Below are positions 13,888 to 22,345 of a stretch of DNA of 64,000 nucleotides, piece after piece. Made by a program: the position numbers and the translations under genes. Under the pieces are notes generated by a model. That model saw nothing but the letters and a program-made list of their open reading frames with translations. It did not search any database and had not been told where the DNA came from. How positions within the stretch are numbered: position 1 is the stretch's first letter; each line of letters begins with the position of its first letter. Location: IMG/VR virus record IMGVR_UViG_3300032050_000029, positions 1 to 64,000 of that record, one strand, 5' to 3'. The stretch is from a virus.

Positions 13888-14450
13888 CGTAATTCGCGGT
13901 CAATTTGCTGGGATTGTTTTTGATCCTCGCGCTTTAGTTTCTGTAGAATACGGGCAATTTCATCGTCAGCTATCCTGATTGTAGCATCGGTTGCCTTCAT
14001 GCGGACATCTAGTTTAATCTTTTCTACATACCTCTGTAGTTTATCCGATATCTGACCAAGATTGTCCATTTCATCAGATATTGCAGTTTCGCGGTCTTGT
14101 AGAGATTTGATCTTCATTTCCTTAATCCTGTCTAGGTCAGTTGTATCAAGGTCTCCCTGTTGAGATGAATAGTCCTGTCCTTGTTCCGCTGCTTTAAGTT
14201 CATCCTTAAAGGCATCTACCTGGTCTTCCTGGATCTCAAGTTTCATTAACTCCACCTTTGTCTTAAATAGATCATCGGCGAGTTTATCAAGAGCACGTTT
14301 GGTTTTATTATCAACAAAGAGATTACGAATAAATCCAAAGAAACCTTCGTTAATAATTCCAGAAAGTTCTTCATGAGAAACCTTACCCTCTAGGATCTGG
14401 TAGGTTTCTTCCACTAATTGGAATTTTTCGTATGTCTTTATATGTTTCAC
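13884..14450 (-). CDS. Head-leader protein with coiled coil
   Basis: 188 residues with a GTG start (KHIKTYEKFQLVEE) that overlaps the stop of the upstream membrane gene (GTGA). Its beginning matches the capsid-targeting-like leader, with a further putative cut site at GIINE (residue 35). The rest is long charged helices with a basic end. An internal head protein is the best guess. Confidence 0.7.
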   Translation of the reverse strand: MKHIKTYEKFQLVEETYQILEGKVSHEELSGIINEGFFGFIRNLFVDNKTKRALDKLADDLFKTKVELMKLEIQEDQVDAFKDELKAAEQGQDYSSQQGDLDTTDLDRIKEMKIKSLQDRETAISDEMDNLGQISDKLQRYVEKIKLDVRMKATDATIRIADDEIARILQKLKREDQKQSQQIDRELR

Positions 14451-14554
14451 TTAAAAGCTCTAATAATTTTACCAAGTATAATAAGAGGTAACATCATTAT
14501 AGTTCCTTGTAAAACAAATAAGGCAGCAGCAATATTACCTAGAGTACTTATCAT
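14447..14554 (-). CDS. Very small single-pass membrane protein
   Basis: 35 residues: MISTLGNIAAALFVLQGTIM continues into a hydrophobic helix, then a basic tail (GKIIRAFK). The stop TGA overlaps the GTG start of the next gene (GTGA), typical of coupling. Not large enough for most gene finders, but the overlap supports it. Confidence 0.5.
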   Translation of the reverse strand: MISTLGNIAAALFVLQGTIMMLPLIILGKIIRAFK

Positions 14555-14568
14555 TTGTTTATATATTC

Positions 14569-15816
14569 TTAGAGCCAGGTACCTGCATAAAAGTGATTAC
14601 CGAATGCTTCAGGGTGGTCTTGCATAATACGATCCGGCATGTAAGGACTTGGATCGCCAACACGATTACGATAAAATGACCAGTAAGGTAATTGCGTATA
14701 TCCACCTACATCATTCCAATTAATGAGTTGTTGACTAACAAGACCTAATACAAAAGGCCCTGTTGGCATTACTCCTTCACCGTATGTAATACTAAGATCT
14801 ACCTTTTTGCATTCTTCCATACATTTTATCCATAAAGGATGGTTTGGAACACCTCCCATAAATGCAGACATCATATAGAAAGGGCCATTGTCAGGTAAAT
14901 CATTACATAAAACAATAGGATGGTTTATTGATAATTCATTAAGAGTGCGAATAGGTGTTACATCAGCATCTAGGTAATATCCACCCCACTTATTCATTAC
15001 ATAGAATCTAATAAAATCAGAAGCCTGTGATGGATTAACTACTTTATTTATGACTTCTAAATAATCTTTATCAAAATACTTTTCTGTCATCTTATCATTA
15101 GTCCATATCATATATTCCCAATCCGGCATAAGAGACTTCCACTTATTAACATTATCAATAAAATACTGTGGCGGCTCTTGTTTACCAACCCATATCATAT
15201 GAAGTATTTTAGGGATATCTTTAGTTATAGATTTAGTTTTCTTATATGCTATAAAATTATCCCAGACATCACCAGTTCCAAGATGGGTATGTATCTTAGT
15301 TAAACCTGGAAACTCTATCTCTTCGTAAATAGGCATATAGTTTATATGAACATCTTCAATAATGTATATGCCATCATCAGCAAGATTATTTACTAATTCA
15401 TATGCAGATATAATTTGATGATCAATTAGATGAGAACCATCATCAATAATAAAATCAAATTGTTTATTTACTTTTTTTGTAAACTTTCTAATACTATCAA
15501 CGGAGGATTGGTCTACTACATCTGTAATAATTCTATCGTCAGAGAACATAACGGATTCCTCTATATCAACTGCATATATGGTTGCATTAGGAAAAAAGTC
15601 TCGCCACCCTTTAATACTTGCGCCTGGTACATAACCTTTTATACCAACACCACCTTCCATGATAGGAACTGTACCAATTCCAATTTCTAATACATTCTTC
15701 GCAGATTTTCTAATATCTTTTAGAATGTTAAAATAAGCCGGTGAGTATGTATGTAAAACGGTAGGGCATTTATCCGCTTTATACTTTTCAAATAAATTAC
15801 ATAATTCTGTTTTCAT
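14569..15816 (-). CDS. Methyltransferase-glycosyltransferase fusion
   Basis: 415 residues, two domains. The first about 200 hold a class I SAM methyltransferase (VLEIGIGT near residue 42, then IDDGSH), like small-molecule or sugar O-methyltransferases. From about 205 (PKILHMIWVGKQEPP) comes a glycosyltransferase of the OCH1/sugar-binding DXD type (ASDFIRFYVMNKWGGYYLDADV; DAD metal site). The pair would add and methylate a sugar on a surface glycan. An unusual fusion. Confidence 0.75.
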   Translation of the reverse strand: MKTELCNLFEKYKADKCPTVLHTYSPAYFNILKDIRKSAKNVLEIGIGTVPIMEGGVGIKGYVPGASIKGWRDFFPNATIYAVDIEESVMFSDDRIITDVVDQSSVDSIRKFTKKVNKQFDFIIDDGSHLIDHQIISAYELVNNLADDGIYIIEDVHINYMPIYEEIEFPGLTKIHTHLGTGDVWDNFIAYKKTKSITKDIPKILHMIWVGKQEPPQYFIDNVNKWKSLMPDWEYMIWTNDKMTEKYFDKDYLEVINKVVNPSQASDFIRFYVMNKWGGYYLDADVTPIRTLNELSINHPIVLCNDLPDNGPFYMMSAFMGGVPNHPLWIKCMEECKKVDLSITYGEGVMPTGPFVLGLVSQQLINWNDVGGYTQLPYWSFYRNRVGDPSPYMPDRIMQDHPEAFGNHFYAGTWL

Positions 15817-15820
15817 TTTA

Positions 15821-16195
15821 TTATTTTTTTTGAAAATATTTAATCATTATATGTGCTGATTTGTAATTGGTTGCAAGTGGTATGTCATGTACATCACATA
15901 CTCTCATTAACATTTGGATGTCAGGTTCATGTGGGTGTTTATCAAGAGGATCTCTAAAAAAGATTACACCTGTAATTTCCCCTCTTGTCACCATTGCACC
16001 TATTTCGGCGTCTCCACCAAGAGGGCCGCTGTTTACTCTTTCTACTTTATCAACACCGGCATGTGTGATCATTGTACCGGTTGTACCGGTTGCAACAATG
16101 TTAACATTACTTCTGTTAAAGAAATCTAGTCTTTTCATAACGAAGGCAACCATATCGGCCTTTTTACCATCATGGGCTATTAATGCAATTTTCAT
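15821..16195 (-). CDS. mgsA: Methylglyoxal synthase
   Basis: 124 residues with the family signatures IALIAHDGKK, ATGTTGT, NSGPLGGDAEIGA (catalytic Asp) and DPLDKHPHEPDIQMLMRVCD, then IPLATNYKSA. It would convert dihydroxyacetone phosphate to methylglyoxal. Cellular enzymes are about 150 residues; here the C-terminal tail is shorter. Its start overlaps the end of the membrane gene at 16192. Why a phage would make a toxic ketoaldehyde or drain triose phosphate is unclear; an altered specificity is possible. Confidence 0.85.
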   Translation of the reverse strand: MKIALIAHDGKKADMVAFVMKRLDFFNRSNVNIVATGTTGTMITHAGVDKVERVNSGPLGGDAEIGAMVTRGEITGVIFFRDPLDKHPHEPDIQMLMRVCDVHDIPLATNYKSAHIMIKYFQKK

Positions 16196-16491
16196 AAGTA
16201 CGGTGTTACAAATTGTGCAAGCTTATATCCAGTAAATGCTCCTAATGCAGCAGAAACAGGAAATACAATAAATTTACCTAATGATGTTACATATTTTGGT
16301 CGATTGACAACACGACCAACAAAAAAGTAATATGCCAGATAACTTAAAAGCACAGCGATATCAACTTTATTTGAAATGAATACTACAATAACGGATCCTA
16401 TGAAACCGTATGTAAAGTTTTCAATTACTGCTCCACCTATTTCTTTTTTCGGAGTTTCTTTATACTCTTTCTTAATCTTTTTTATGCTCAT
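16192..16491 (-). CDS. Small membrane protein
   Basis: 99 residues, basic N-terminus (MSIKKIKKEYKETPKKE) followed by three hydrophobic segments (FTYGFIGSVIVVFI, IAVLLSYLAYYFFVG, FIVFPVSAALGAFTG). It overlaps both neighbours by 4 and 20 bases. GtrA-like flippase proteins (surface glycan export) are similar in size, but the match is not clear. Confidence 0.55.
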   Translation of the reverse strand: MSIKKIKKEYKETPKKEIGGAVIENFTYGFIGSVIVVFISNKVDIAVLLSYLAYYFFVGRVVNRPKYVTSLGKFIVFPVSAALGAFTGYKLAQFVTPYL

Positions 16492-17215
16492 CCCATTTAG
16501 GTGTTAAGGTTGCTTTACAGTCTCTATAGATAGTTCCCTCAAATTTAGTCCAATATTCTGGGTCGGCTTGACCTACCAAGATTTCATATCCCATTCTACC
16601 TAATCTTTCAATTATCTGAAATGATTTCGTAGTATCATTATGTGCATTGGTTTCAAACATAATCTTTTCTGGTAATTTAACAGAGTCAAGTTCCCATAGA
16701 TCATCCAATATTGATTCTAAAAGATCGGCATCTATTCCTTCAGTATCAAGCTTAATGTACTTAATACCACCTATATTAAATTCTTTTACAAGATTATAGA
16801 ATGATATGCTAGGTACATGTTCTATAGAAACTAATCCTTCTTCAAGAAGGTTTCTACCTTTAGGAGTATCAGGTCCTTTCCAAGCAGAATGCCATTTATC
16901 AAACTCTTCTATTGTCTCAAAATAATCTAAATGATGATCATGAGGATGACCTATAGAATTACACCCTCTCATCCATTCAAATAACCCATGTTTCTTTATT
17001 ACCTCAGGTTTAATGTAATAAATTGGAACAGGTTCACTGTCTCCAAATAAGAGTGCTGCATTAACTTTTATTACATTTTCTTTATTGGGTAAATTATCGA
17101 GGTAGGTCTTAATTGGTTCAATGACCATGCCTACCTCTGATTCTTTACAGGATTCCATGATAGTGTTAAAATCACTACTACCTACCTCAAGAAAGTCTAG
17201 GTAAAGTTTACTCAT
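16472..17215 (-). CDS. FkbM-family methyltransferase
   Basis: 247 residues. Begins LYLDFLEVGSSDFNT, then VIEPIKTYLDNLPNKENVIK and YIKLDTEGIDADLLES, the FkbM pattern for SAM binding and the acidic site. These usually methylate sugars of LPS/exopolysaccharide. Sits in a sugar-modification run. Confidence 0.82.
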   Translation of the reverse strand: MSKLYLDFLEVGSSDFNTIMESCKESEVGMVIEPIKTYLDNLPNKENVIKVNAALLFGDSEPVPIYYIKPEVIKKHGLFEWMRGCNSIGHPHDHHLDYFETIEEFDKWHSAWKGPDTPKGRNLLEEGLVSIEHVPSISFYNLVKEFNIGGIKYIKLDTEGIDADLLESILDDLWELDSVKLPEKIMFETNAHNDTTKSFQIIERLGRMGYEILVGQADPEYWTKFEGTIYRDCKATLTPKWDEHKKD

Positions 17216-17321
17216 GGCTTCCTCTCAATACCTTCCAAATTAATTCAATAAGACTGTTTGCCTTAATTTTTTTACCTTCAACATTAAGAAGGTACTTTGA
17301 CTTGATTTTTAAGTTCTTCAT
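17208..17321 (-). CDS. Very small basic protein
   Basis: 37 residues: MKNLKIKSKYLLNVEGKKIK, then ANSLIELIWKVLRGSHE. It starts inside the end of the cytidylyltransferase and ends over the FkbM start. Length and overlap make it uncertain, but it fills a gap. Confidence 0.4.
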   Translation of the reverse strand: MKNLKIKSKYLLNVEGKKIKANSLIELIWKVLRGSHE

Positions 17322-17721
17322 TATAAATTCGTTTTCTAAGTTCAGTGCTAGAGAAAGAGTGATCACGTTTATTATAAATGATCTCTATGCCACGATTACT
17401 GCATATCTCTCTAGCGGTAAATTGTTTACTTTGATATTCATCGCCTATAATCCTAACATGAATATCAAATGTTAGGAAGATATCTTCAAGATCCTTTTCA
17501 GTTTCGTATGGTACTATTTGGTCAACCCATTTACATGCGGCAAGTTGAATGTATCTTTCAACTACTGACTGTATAGGCTTATTCTTATTAGGCCTATCTA
17601 TAGTAGGATTTGTTTGAAGAGCAATAATAAGATAGTCGCAATGACCTTTTGCCTCCTCTAACATTTTAACATGCCCTGCATGAAATAGGTCAAATGCAGA
17701 ACATGTAATTCCTATCTTCAT
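17284..17721 (-). CDS. Nucleotidyltransferase, glycerol-3-phosphate cytidylyltransferase-like
   Basis: 145 residues. SAFDLFHAGHVKMLEEAK holds the HxGH motif, and SSTELRKRI is the second conserved motif of the TagD/PCT-like superfamily. It would use CTP to make a CDP-alcohol (glycerol or similar) for surface polymer decoration. Exact alcohol unknown. Confidence 0.82.
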   Translation of the reverse strand: MKIGITCSAFDLFHAGHVKMLEEAKGHCDYLIIALQTNPTIDRPNKNKPIQSVVERYIQLAACKWVDQIVPYETEKDLEDIFLTFDIHVRIIGDEYQSKQFTAREICSNRGIEIIYNKRDHSFSSTELRKRIYNEELKNQVKVPS

Positions 17722-17999
17722 ATAAACATATGTTTATCGTCAAGCTTACCTTTAACGAATTGATTAATAATATGTAATTGGAGTTCAGTTTCATGATAAG
17801 CCATAGCTTTAACATAATCCCATAGGCAAAGTTCAGGAGCAAATGGGTGAGGTTGGGATAATGCCCATCTCTTAGCATCTCTAAATCCTTTTACAGAATA
17901 AGGGAATACTTCTTTAGGTTTCTTAACAAATAGTGATCTCAAAAATCTCATGAGGCGGTTTTTTGTTTTATTTATTTGCATCACTATCCTTTTTGCCAT
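17718..17999 (-). CDS. Basic helical protein, unknown
   Basis: 93 residues, basic N-terminus (MAKRIVMQINKTKNRLMRFL) then a Trp/Pro-rich middle (RWALSQPHPFAPELCLWDYV). Its stop overlaps the cytidylyltransferase start. Unknown function. Confidence 0.55.
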   Translation of the reverse strand: MAKRIVMQINKTKNRLMRFLRSLFVKKPKEVFPYSVKGFRDAKRWALSQPHPFAPELCLWDYVKAMAYHETELQLHIINQFVKGKLDDKHMFI

Positions 18000-18002
18000 T
18001 AT

Positions 18003-18161
18003 TTACTCATTTTCTTTAATGCGACCCCAACTTATCTCAATTGACCCCCTAAGCCATGATAGGCTTAAATACTTATAACCCGCAAACATTGGATCTAAAA
18101 CGATTGCAATTGTAGGAATAAGATAAAGTCTATCCCAATAAGGTACATATTCAATTTTCAT
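18003..18161 (-). CDS. Small protein with one hydrophobic segment
   Basis: 52 residues: MKIEYVPYWDRLYLIPTIAI, then VLDPMFAGYKYLSLSWLRG. One possible membrane segment; the tail is charged (RIKENE). Its ATG is 11 bases after the neighbouring stop, and its stop 3 bases before the next ATG. Confidence 0.5.
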   Translation of the reverse strand: MKIEYVPYWDRLYLIPTIAIVLDPMFAGYKYLSLSWLRGSIEISWGRIKENE

Positions 18162-18172
18162 AATTTTTATTT

Positions 18173-18850
18173 TTATATAAAGTCTATTGAATTTGTTTCT
18201 GGATCCCAGTCAACAGTAATACCATTCGTTACCTGTTCATATCTTTCATTAAGAACAGCGGCATTAACAAAATGTATTCCATTATCTTTCTTATATCCTC
18301 CACTTCCATGAATATGACCAAATACATGAATCTTTGGTATAATGTTATCAACATAGATACGAAGCATTTCGCAGCCTAAGTTAGGTTCATTATAAGGTGC
18401 ACCGCTTATATCTAGGTGACCTTGTGGTGGACCGTGTGTGATGAGAATGTCAGTATCTGGAGGAATCATTGACCATTTTTCTTCAATATCTTCGCCTCCT
18501 CTTGGTAGATTAAATGCCCAATTATAAAACTCTGGCTGCCAAGGACTTCCATAAATCTTAATTCCATCTACATCAACCCAGTCGTCTTCAAGATATGTAA
18601 TAGAAGGGAATCCTTCAAGTATTTCATCCATTCTTATTGGATGGTTTTCAAACATACGATCATGATTACCTGCAATAAAGATAAGCTCTTTATAATCCTG
18701 TTTTTCAAACCACATAAGAAAGTCATGGACATCATTTAGGTTATATCCGCTATTCATAAGATCTCCACTATGAATAAGAATATCTCCACCTGGAAGATCC
18801 AACATTCTATGTTTCGTATGTGTATCGCTTATAAATGTTATTCTTTTCAT
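18173..18850 (-). CDS. Calcineurin-like metallophosphoesterase
   Basis: 225 residues with a full set of metal ligands: FISDTHTKH (DxH), HSGDLMNSG (GD), IAGNHDRMF (GNHD), ITHGPPQGHLD (H) and VFGHIHGSGG (GHxH). The length and motifs fit class III single-domain phosphoesterases (dinucleoside polyphosphate or cyclic nucleotide substrates). Substrate unknown. Contrast with the degraded version at 62666. Confidence 0.88.
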   Translation of the reverse strand: MKRITFISDTHTKHRMLDLPGGDILIHSGDLMNSGYNLNDVHDFLMWFEKQDYKELIFIAGNHDRMFENHPIRMDEILEGFPSITYLEDDWVDVDGIKIYGSPWQPEFYNWAFNLPRGGEDIEEKWSMIPPDTDILITHGPPQGHLDISGAPYNEPNLGCEMLRIYVDNIIPKIHVFGHIHGSGGYKKDNGIHFVNAAVLNERYEQVTNGITVDWDPETNSIDFI

Positions 18851-19086
18851 AGTTGTGATATTTTAAGTTCTATTTCTGATGTTTCTTCACGAGTAAGTCC
18901 TTCGCAATAGAAGCGGCCCATACCAAATTTTGATTTAATTTGACTATAACTAAACCCAGGCTTTTGTATGAATTCTTGGAATCTTTTATCAAGCCATTGA
19001 ATAAATTCGGCATCTCCAACAGCAAGGCCATAATGCCCTTCTTCTAAGTATTGCTTATACTTTTCGTTAAACTCCCGTATTGTCAT
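18847..19086 (-). CDS. Small protein, unknown
   Basis: 79 residues; EEGHYGLAVGDAEFIQWLDK then FSYSQIKSKFGMGRFYCEG. Its stop overlaps the phosphoesterase start by 4 bases, suggesting coupling. No family recognised. Confidence 0.55.
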   Translation of the reverse strand: MTIREFNEKYKQYLEEGHYGLAVGDAEFIQWLDKRFQEFIQKPGFSYSQIKSKFGMGRFYCEGLTREETSEIELKISQL

Positions 19087-19744
19087 TTTCTTTTTGATTT
19101 TCTAATTCTTCTAATTGTTCTTCAAATCGTTTAATGCTTCCCCAAATGATTGATGCATTAGGATCCAATTTTAAGATCTGCTCAACAAGTTCTTTTTCTC
19201 TACCTCTAGAATAGAAGCCACGTTCAATATCATCGGCTAAATTTTGTAGGTGGGTAGGTCCTGAAATACTAATCCGCAGATCATAAGAAGCCCATTTAGT
19301 TTTCCAATCCCAGAATAAGATACCTTTGGTTAAGTACCTGTGTAGGTCGTGCAAAGCCCTATTACGTACTCTCACTAATGACTTATCATTACCAAAAACA
19401 TGTAAGAATCGTAAGAACCAACGTGGACACCAAGTAGGTTTAGCTTCATAATCCATAGCAAGAACCAGCGGATAAAGTGCTCTGTAGTATTCACTATCCT
19501 CTTTATAGAATGTGATATTTAAGTATCCGTATTTTTCCAATTTCTTTGGAAAGAAAATGTATCTTAAGTCTGACCATTCAAGGTTACGAGTATGAATCAT
19601 TCCTTTCTTACGGCCTCTCCAAAATAAAAGACTCTGTCCAAAGTCTTTAGCCTTTTCCTTAAAGGATCTCTTATCCTTTACATAAAACTTACTCTCTTTT
19701 GATTTTGCATTTCTCATAGCATATCTCTTAATATTAGCAATCAT
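19067..19744 (-). CDS. Protein of unknown function, basic and Trp-rich
   Basis: 225 residues, basic N-terminus (KDKRSFKEKAKDFGQSLLF) and a middle rich in Trp and Arg (TWCPRWFLRFLHVFGNDK). The C-terminus is an amphipathic helix (WGSIKRFEEQLEELENQKEN). It overlaps the following gene by 20 bases. No motif I can name. Confidence 0.55.
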   Translation of the reverse strand: MIANIKRYAMRNAKSKESKFYVKDKRSFKEKAKDFGQSLLFWRGRKKGMIHTRNLEWSDLRYIFFPKKLEKYGYLNITFYKEDSEYYRALYPLVLAMDYEAKPTWCPRWFLRFLHVFGNDKSLVRVRNRALHDLHRYLTKGILFWDWKTKWASYDLRISISGPTHLQNLADDIERGFYSRGREKELVEQILKLDPNASIIWGSIKRFEEQLEELENQKENDNTGV

Positions 19745-19745
19745 A

Positions 19746-19940
19746 TTACTCTCCTTTTAGTTTTTGATTAAACAGTTCTTTTGCTTTGTCCGGGTTACCA
19801 TCTTCATCCCAAAGATTATCAATAATAAACATGGCTTCTTCTGTATTACAGCGGTTCTCAATAACATCAATATATGTTTCAACATCAACACCTAAACCAG
19901 TTGCAAACATGTCATCCATTATATCATACAGTCCTAACAT
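19746..19940 (-). CDS. Small acidic protein, unknown
   Basis: 64 residues, strongly acidic (DIMDDMFATGLGVDVETYID). It overlaps the upstream receiver-like gene by 17 bases. Could be a partner of the basic protein downstream; inference only. Confidence 0.5.
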   Translation of the reverse strand: MLGLYDIMDDMFATGLGVDVETYIDVIENRCNTEEAMFIIDNLWDEDGNPDKAKELFNQKLKGE

Positions 19941-20349
19941 TTTCTACATTCTTTTTAAAGTTTTCAATTAAACCCTTTATGTTCTCTGCGCCTACTGGGT
20001 TAGCAGATTGAATTCTATACTCTGGCATTGAATGTTTACCATCCAAGCAGAATTCAACCAACCATTTGGCACAATCAAAACCGCTTAAAGTTTCTCTCTT
20101 TAATGACCGGGCCTTTCTCTTACTCATACCGCTAGATACGCGGTCTTTGGCAAGATCTTCACCCAGATCATGATCAAAACAGATTACCGTTGGTAAACCA
20201 TTGAATTTGATCCACTTAGTAAAATCGTTATAATTCTTTACCCATACAATATCATAATGGGTTGGGTTAACACCAGATACCGCAATCCAATTCCACCAAA
20301 TGCTATCCTTTGGATCTCTGATATCATCTAACCATAATAAAGTTTCCAT
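19924..20349 (-). CDS. Receiver-like protein (cyclic-phosphate processing REC-like)
   Basis: 141 residues: LLWLDDIRDPKDSIWW at the start and VICFDHDLGEDLAKDRV in the middle, ending SANPVGAENIKGLI. This is the arrangement I recall for the receiver-derived domain linked to RNA repair or cyclic phosphate processing. With the stand-alone 3'-phosphatase (566-1036) it suggests RNA end healing. It has a class B promoter and a hairpin between promoter and gene. Family call from memory. Confidence 0.5.
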   Translation of the reverse strand: METLLWLDDIRDPKDSIWWNWIAVSGVNPTHYDIVWVKNYNDFTKWIKFNGLPTVICFDHDLGEDLAKDRVSSGMSKRKARSLKRETLSGFDCAKWLVEFCLDGKHSMPEYRIQSANPVGAENIKGLIENFKKNVENVRTV

Positions 20350-20365
20350 ATAACAATAATAACAA

Positions 20366-20392
20366 AGGGACCAGGTTTTTGAAACGGTCCCT
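20366..20392 (-). promoter_or_regulatory. Hairpin at the 5' end of the receiver-gene transcript
   Basis: AGGGACC/GGTCCCT stem (7 bp) with an AAACG...CCT loop on the minus strand, followed by TTTGTTATTATTG. It lies downstream of the class B promoter and upstream of the gene start at 20349, so it would be near the 5' end of that mRNA. It could be an attenuator, a weak terminator for the upstream gene or a stabilising 5' hairpin. Confidence 0.55.
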
Positions 20393-20397
20393 CTATT

Positions 20398-20426
20398 ATT
20401 ATATGAAAAAAATGTAAAAAGTTTAA
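20398..20426 (-). promoter_or_regulatory. Class B phage promoter
   Basis: TTAAAC (20426-20421), 17 bases, TATAAT (20403-20398), with TCA before the -10. Confidence 0.7.
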
Positions 20427-20432
20427 TGAATG

Positions 20433-21281
20433 TTAATCTAAAACATCCCAGATCTTAGCGTACTTTTCTTTAAAGTCTTCGCCATAGGTTTCATCCCAGA
20501 TTCTTGCCAATTCGCGACGATCAACGTTTTGACGATTCTTAAGAATCTTTGCTACTTTAGGATAAGCAGAAACAAAGTCTTCATTATACAGTTCTTTCCA
20601 ATGATCATGAATGCCTTTCTTAACATCTTCACCTTCATTCATACTTTCATTCTTAGCGTTATCATATATAGATTTTAACCAAGATTCAAATTCCTTAACA
20701 TCACCTGCGGTATCTAAACCTTTATAACGATTATCGGTCTTAAATGCTTTAAGAAAATCTTTAAAGTTTTTGGCTTCTTGAGCTAATAGGTCAATCTCGG
20801 ACATAACACCTTCTGAGATAACTAATTCGACATCACGGTCTTTACCAGCAATTGCCACATTAAGTTCTTTCTCTAGGCCTTTCTTTTGAGCGGTGAGGTC
20901 CTTAAGTCTTTGTAAAAATGATGCCTCGGCTTTTTTATCACCAGATTCTTTAGCGGCTTTCCAATTAGTAACAATTTCAGCCATATCATTTATGATCTTG
21001 GTTCTGTCTTTTTCAATCTTTTCAATTGTACGACCTTCATTAACAGTAGATTCTGCTAAATTATTTTTAAGATAGTCTAAGTCAATATCAATCTCTATAC
21101 TCGTATTTGCTTTTTTGGCTTTTTCATTATGAGGCTTAACCATGAGTTTATCATACTTAATCTTTGTTACCTTCCAGTCTTCACCGTCTTTAAAGGAAAT
21201 AACATCACCAACTTTATAGTCTTTAATTGATAGGTCTTTTGCTTCATTAATAAATGAATCAATGTGTTTAATATGTTTCAT
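20433..21281 (-). CDS. Head-leader polyprotein-like protein
   Basis: 282 residues. Leader MKHIKHIDSFINE|A (putative cut after residue 13), then three more (L/V/I/M)-x-E sites with Gly or Ala after: STVNE|G at 82, ISE|G at 157, ESMNE|G at 216. The four pieces are about 60-75 residues each: a beta-rich SH3-like piece (YKVGDVISFKDGEDW), a coiled coil, a helical piece and a final KEKYAKIWDVLD piece. It looks like one chain cut into small internal proteins in the head. Confidence 0.75.
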   Translation of the reverse strand: MKHIKHIDSFINEAKDLSIKDYKVGDVISFKDGEDWKVTKIKYDKLMVKPHNEKAKKANTSIEIDIDLDYLKNNLAESTVNEGRTIEKIEKDRTKIINDMAEIVTNWKAAKESGDKKAEASFLQRLKDLTAQKKGLEKELNVAIAGKDRDVELVISEGVMSEIDLLAQEAKNFKDFLKAFKTDNRYKGLDTAGDVKEFESWLKSIYDNAKNESMNEGEDVKKGIHDHWKELYNEDFVSAYPKVAKILKNRQNVDRRELARIWDETYGEDFKEKYAKIWDVLD

Positions 21282-21297
21282 AGTAAATTACTTATTC

Positions 21298-21747
21298 TTA
21301 AATTTGATTTATACCAAAGTACTCCAAAAACTCTGGTGAAAGTTGTTCTTCTTTTGTAGGTTTTTCTATAGCTTGTGTTATCTTATCAATAAACGCACTT
21401 TTTAGTTTGCTAATATCAAGATACGGCCCAGTGAAACTTAGATCTTTTGGCTGTTTATCCAATTCCTCGAGTTGAACACTAATAGGAAAAGATCTAGAAG
21501 ATCCGCCAGAAGAAAATATGTAGAATCTTTTTCTGTCAGATCCTTCTAATTCATTTACATCAACACCGTTACTTATATCACCATACTTCGGAACCCAAAT
21601 TCCGGTTGCCGTTTGATTGTTAATTTTTACAGAAAACTTAATACCTTGCCTTTGCGTAGTATACGCTTTCTTATCAATCGGAGTATATGCAATTTTTAAT
21701 TTAACGGCTTCATTTAAGAAACTTTCAAATGTTTGTATGTGCTTCAT
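21298..21747 (-). CDS. Head-leader protein
   Basis: 149 residues from the ATG at 21747: MKHIQTFESFLNE|A is the clearest copy of the leader, then a beta-rich domain with KIAYTPIDKKAYTTQ and SGGSSRSFPISVQLEEL. The extra 17 residues of the longer frame are rejected because the leader would no longer be N-terminal. Unknown mature function. Confidence 0.75.
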   Translation of the reverse strand: MKHIQTFESFLNEAVKLKIAYTPIDKKAYTTQRQGIKFSVKINNQTATGIWVPKYGDISNGVDVNELEGSDRKRFYIFSSGGSSRSFPISVQLEELDKQPKDLSFTGPYLDISKLKSAFIDKITQAIEKPTKEEQLSPEFLEYFGINQI

Positions 21748-21757
21748 GGTAAAATAT

Positions 21758-22345
21758 TTATTCGTTATCCTGAAGTACCTTGGCAAACGATTTAGCATCA
21801 GTTACCTCTTCTCCAAATAGTTCAATTGTTTCATCATTAAGATTGATATAAATCTCAGATCCTTGGTGTTTCATATCAAGAATAATTGTATCATAATTCT
21901 TTCCAATTGCAGTACCACCCGAGATTCTTTTACCGGCTTTCTCTGCCCAGGTTGCAGCTTTCTTTACAAGACTAACTGCATAAGAACCCTTTCTCTTTGC
22001 AAAATCCATGATATTTGAAGGTACACTTGCGGCTTCACCAATCATAGATTCATTTTTATCGTACCATTCTTTGGCAAGTTTAACCAGTTCATCGTATGTG
22101 TATTTACCGGTAAGTGCATCACCTACGATAGTTTTACTCGATTCATTATCATACATAGATACATTATCAAATCCAACACCCGATGATCCTTTTTTTGGAT
22201 CAAATCCTAGTTCAGTACCAATTGTTTTAGAAAGACTAATATTACCACTAAATTGATCACTATAGCGCAGTTTTCCTTTATTTTGGAATCGCCTTGCGTT
22301 TGTGTTTTCGTTTAGAAATTCTTCGTATTCTCTAATATGTTTCAT
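21758..22345 (-). CDS. Head-leader protein
   Basis: 195 residues: MKHIREYEEFLNE|N leader; a second site ESMIGE|A near residue 102 divides the rest into two pieces. The last piece has a beta-rich segment (KNYDTIILDMKHQGSEIYIN). Unknown mature function. Confidence 0.72.
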   Translation of the reverse strand: MKHIREYEEFLNENTNARRFQNKGKLRYSDQFSGNISLSKTIGTELGFDPKKGSSGVGFDNVSMYDNESSKTIVGDALTGKYTYDELVKLAKEWYDKNESMIGEAASVPSNIMDFAKRKGSYAVSLVKKAATWAEKAGKRISGGTAIGKNYDTIILDMKHQGSEIYINLNDETIELFGEEVTDAKSFAKVLQDNE

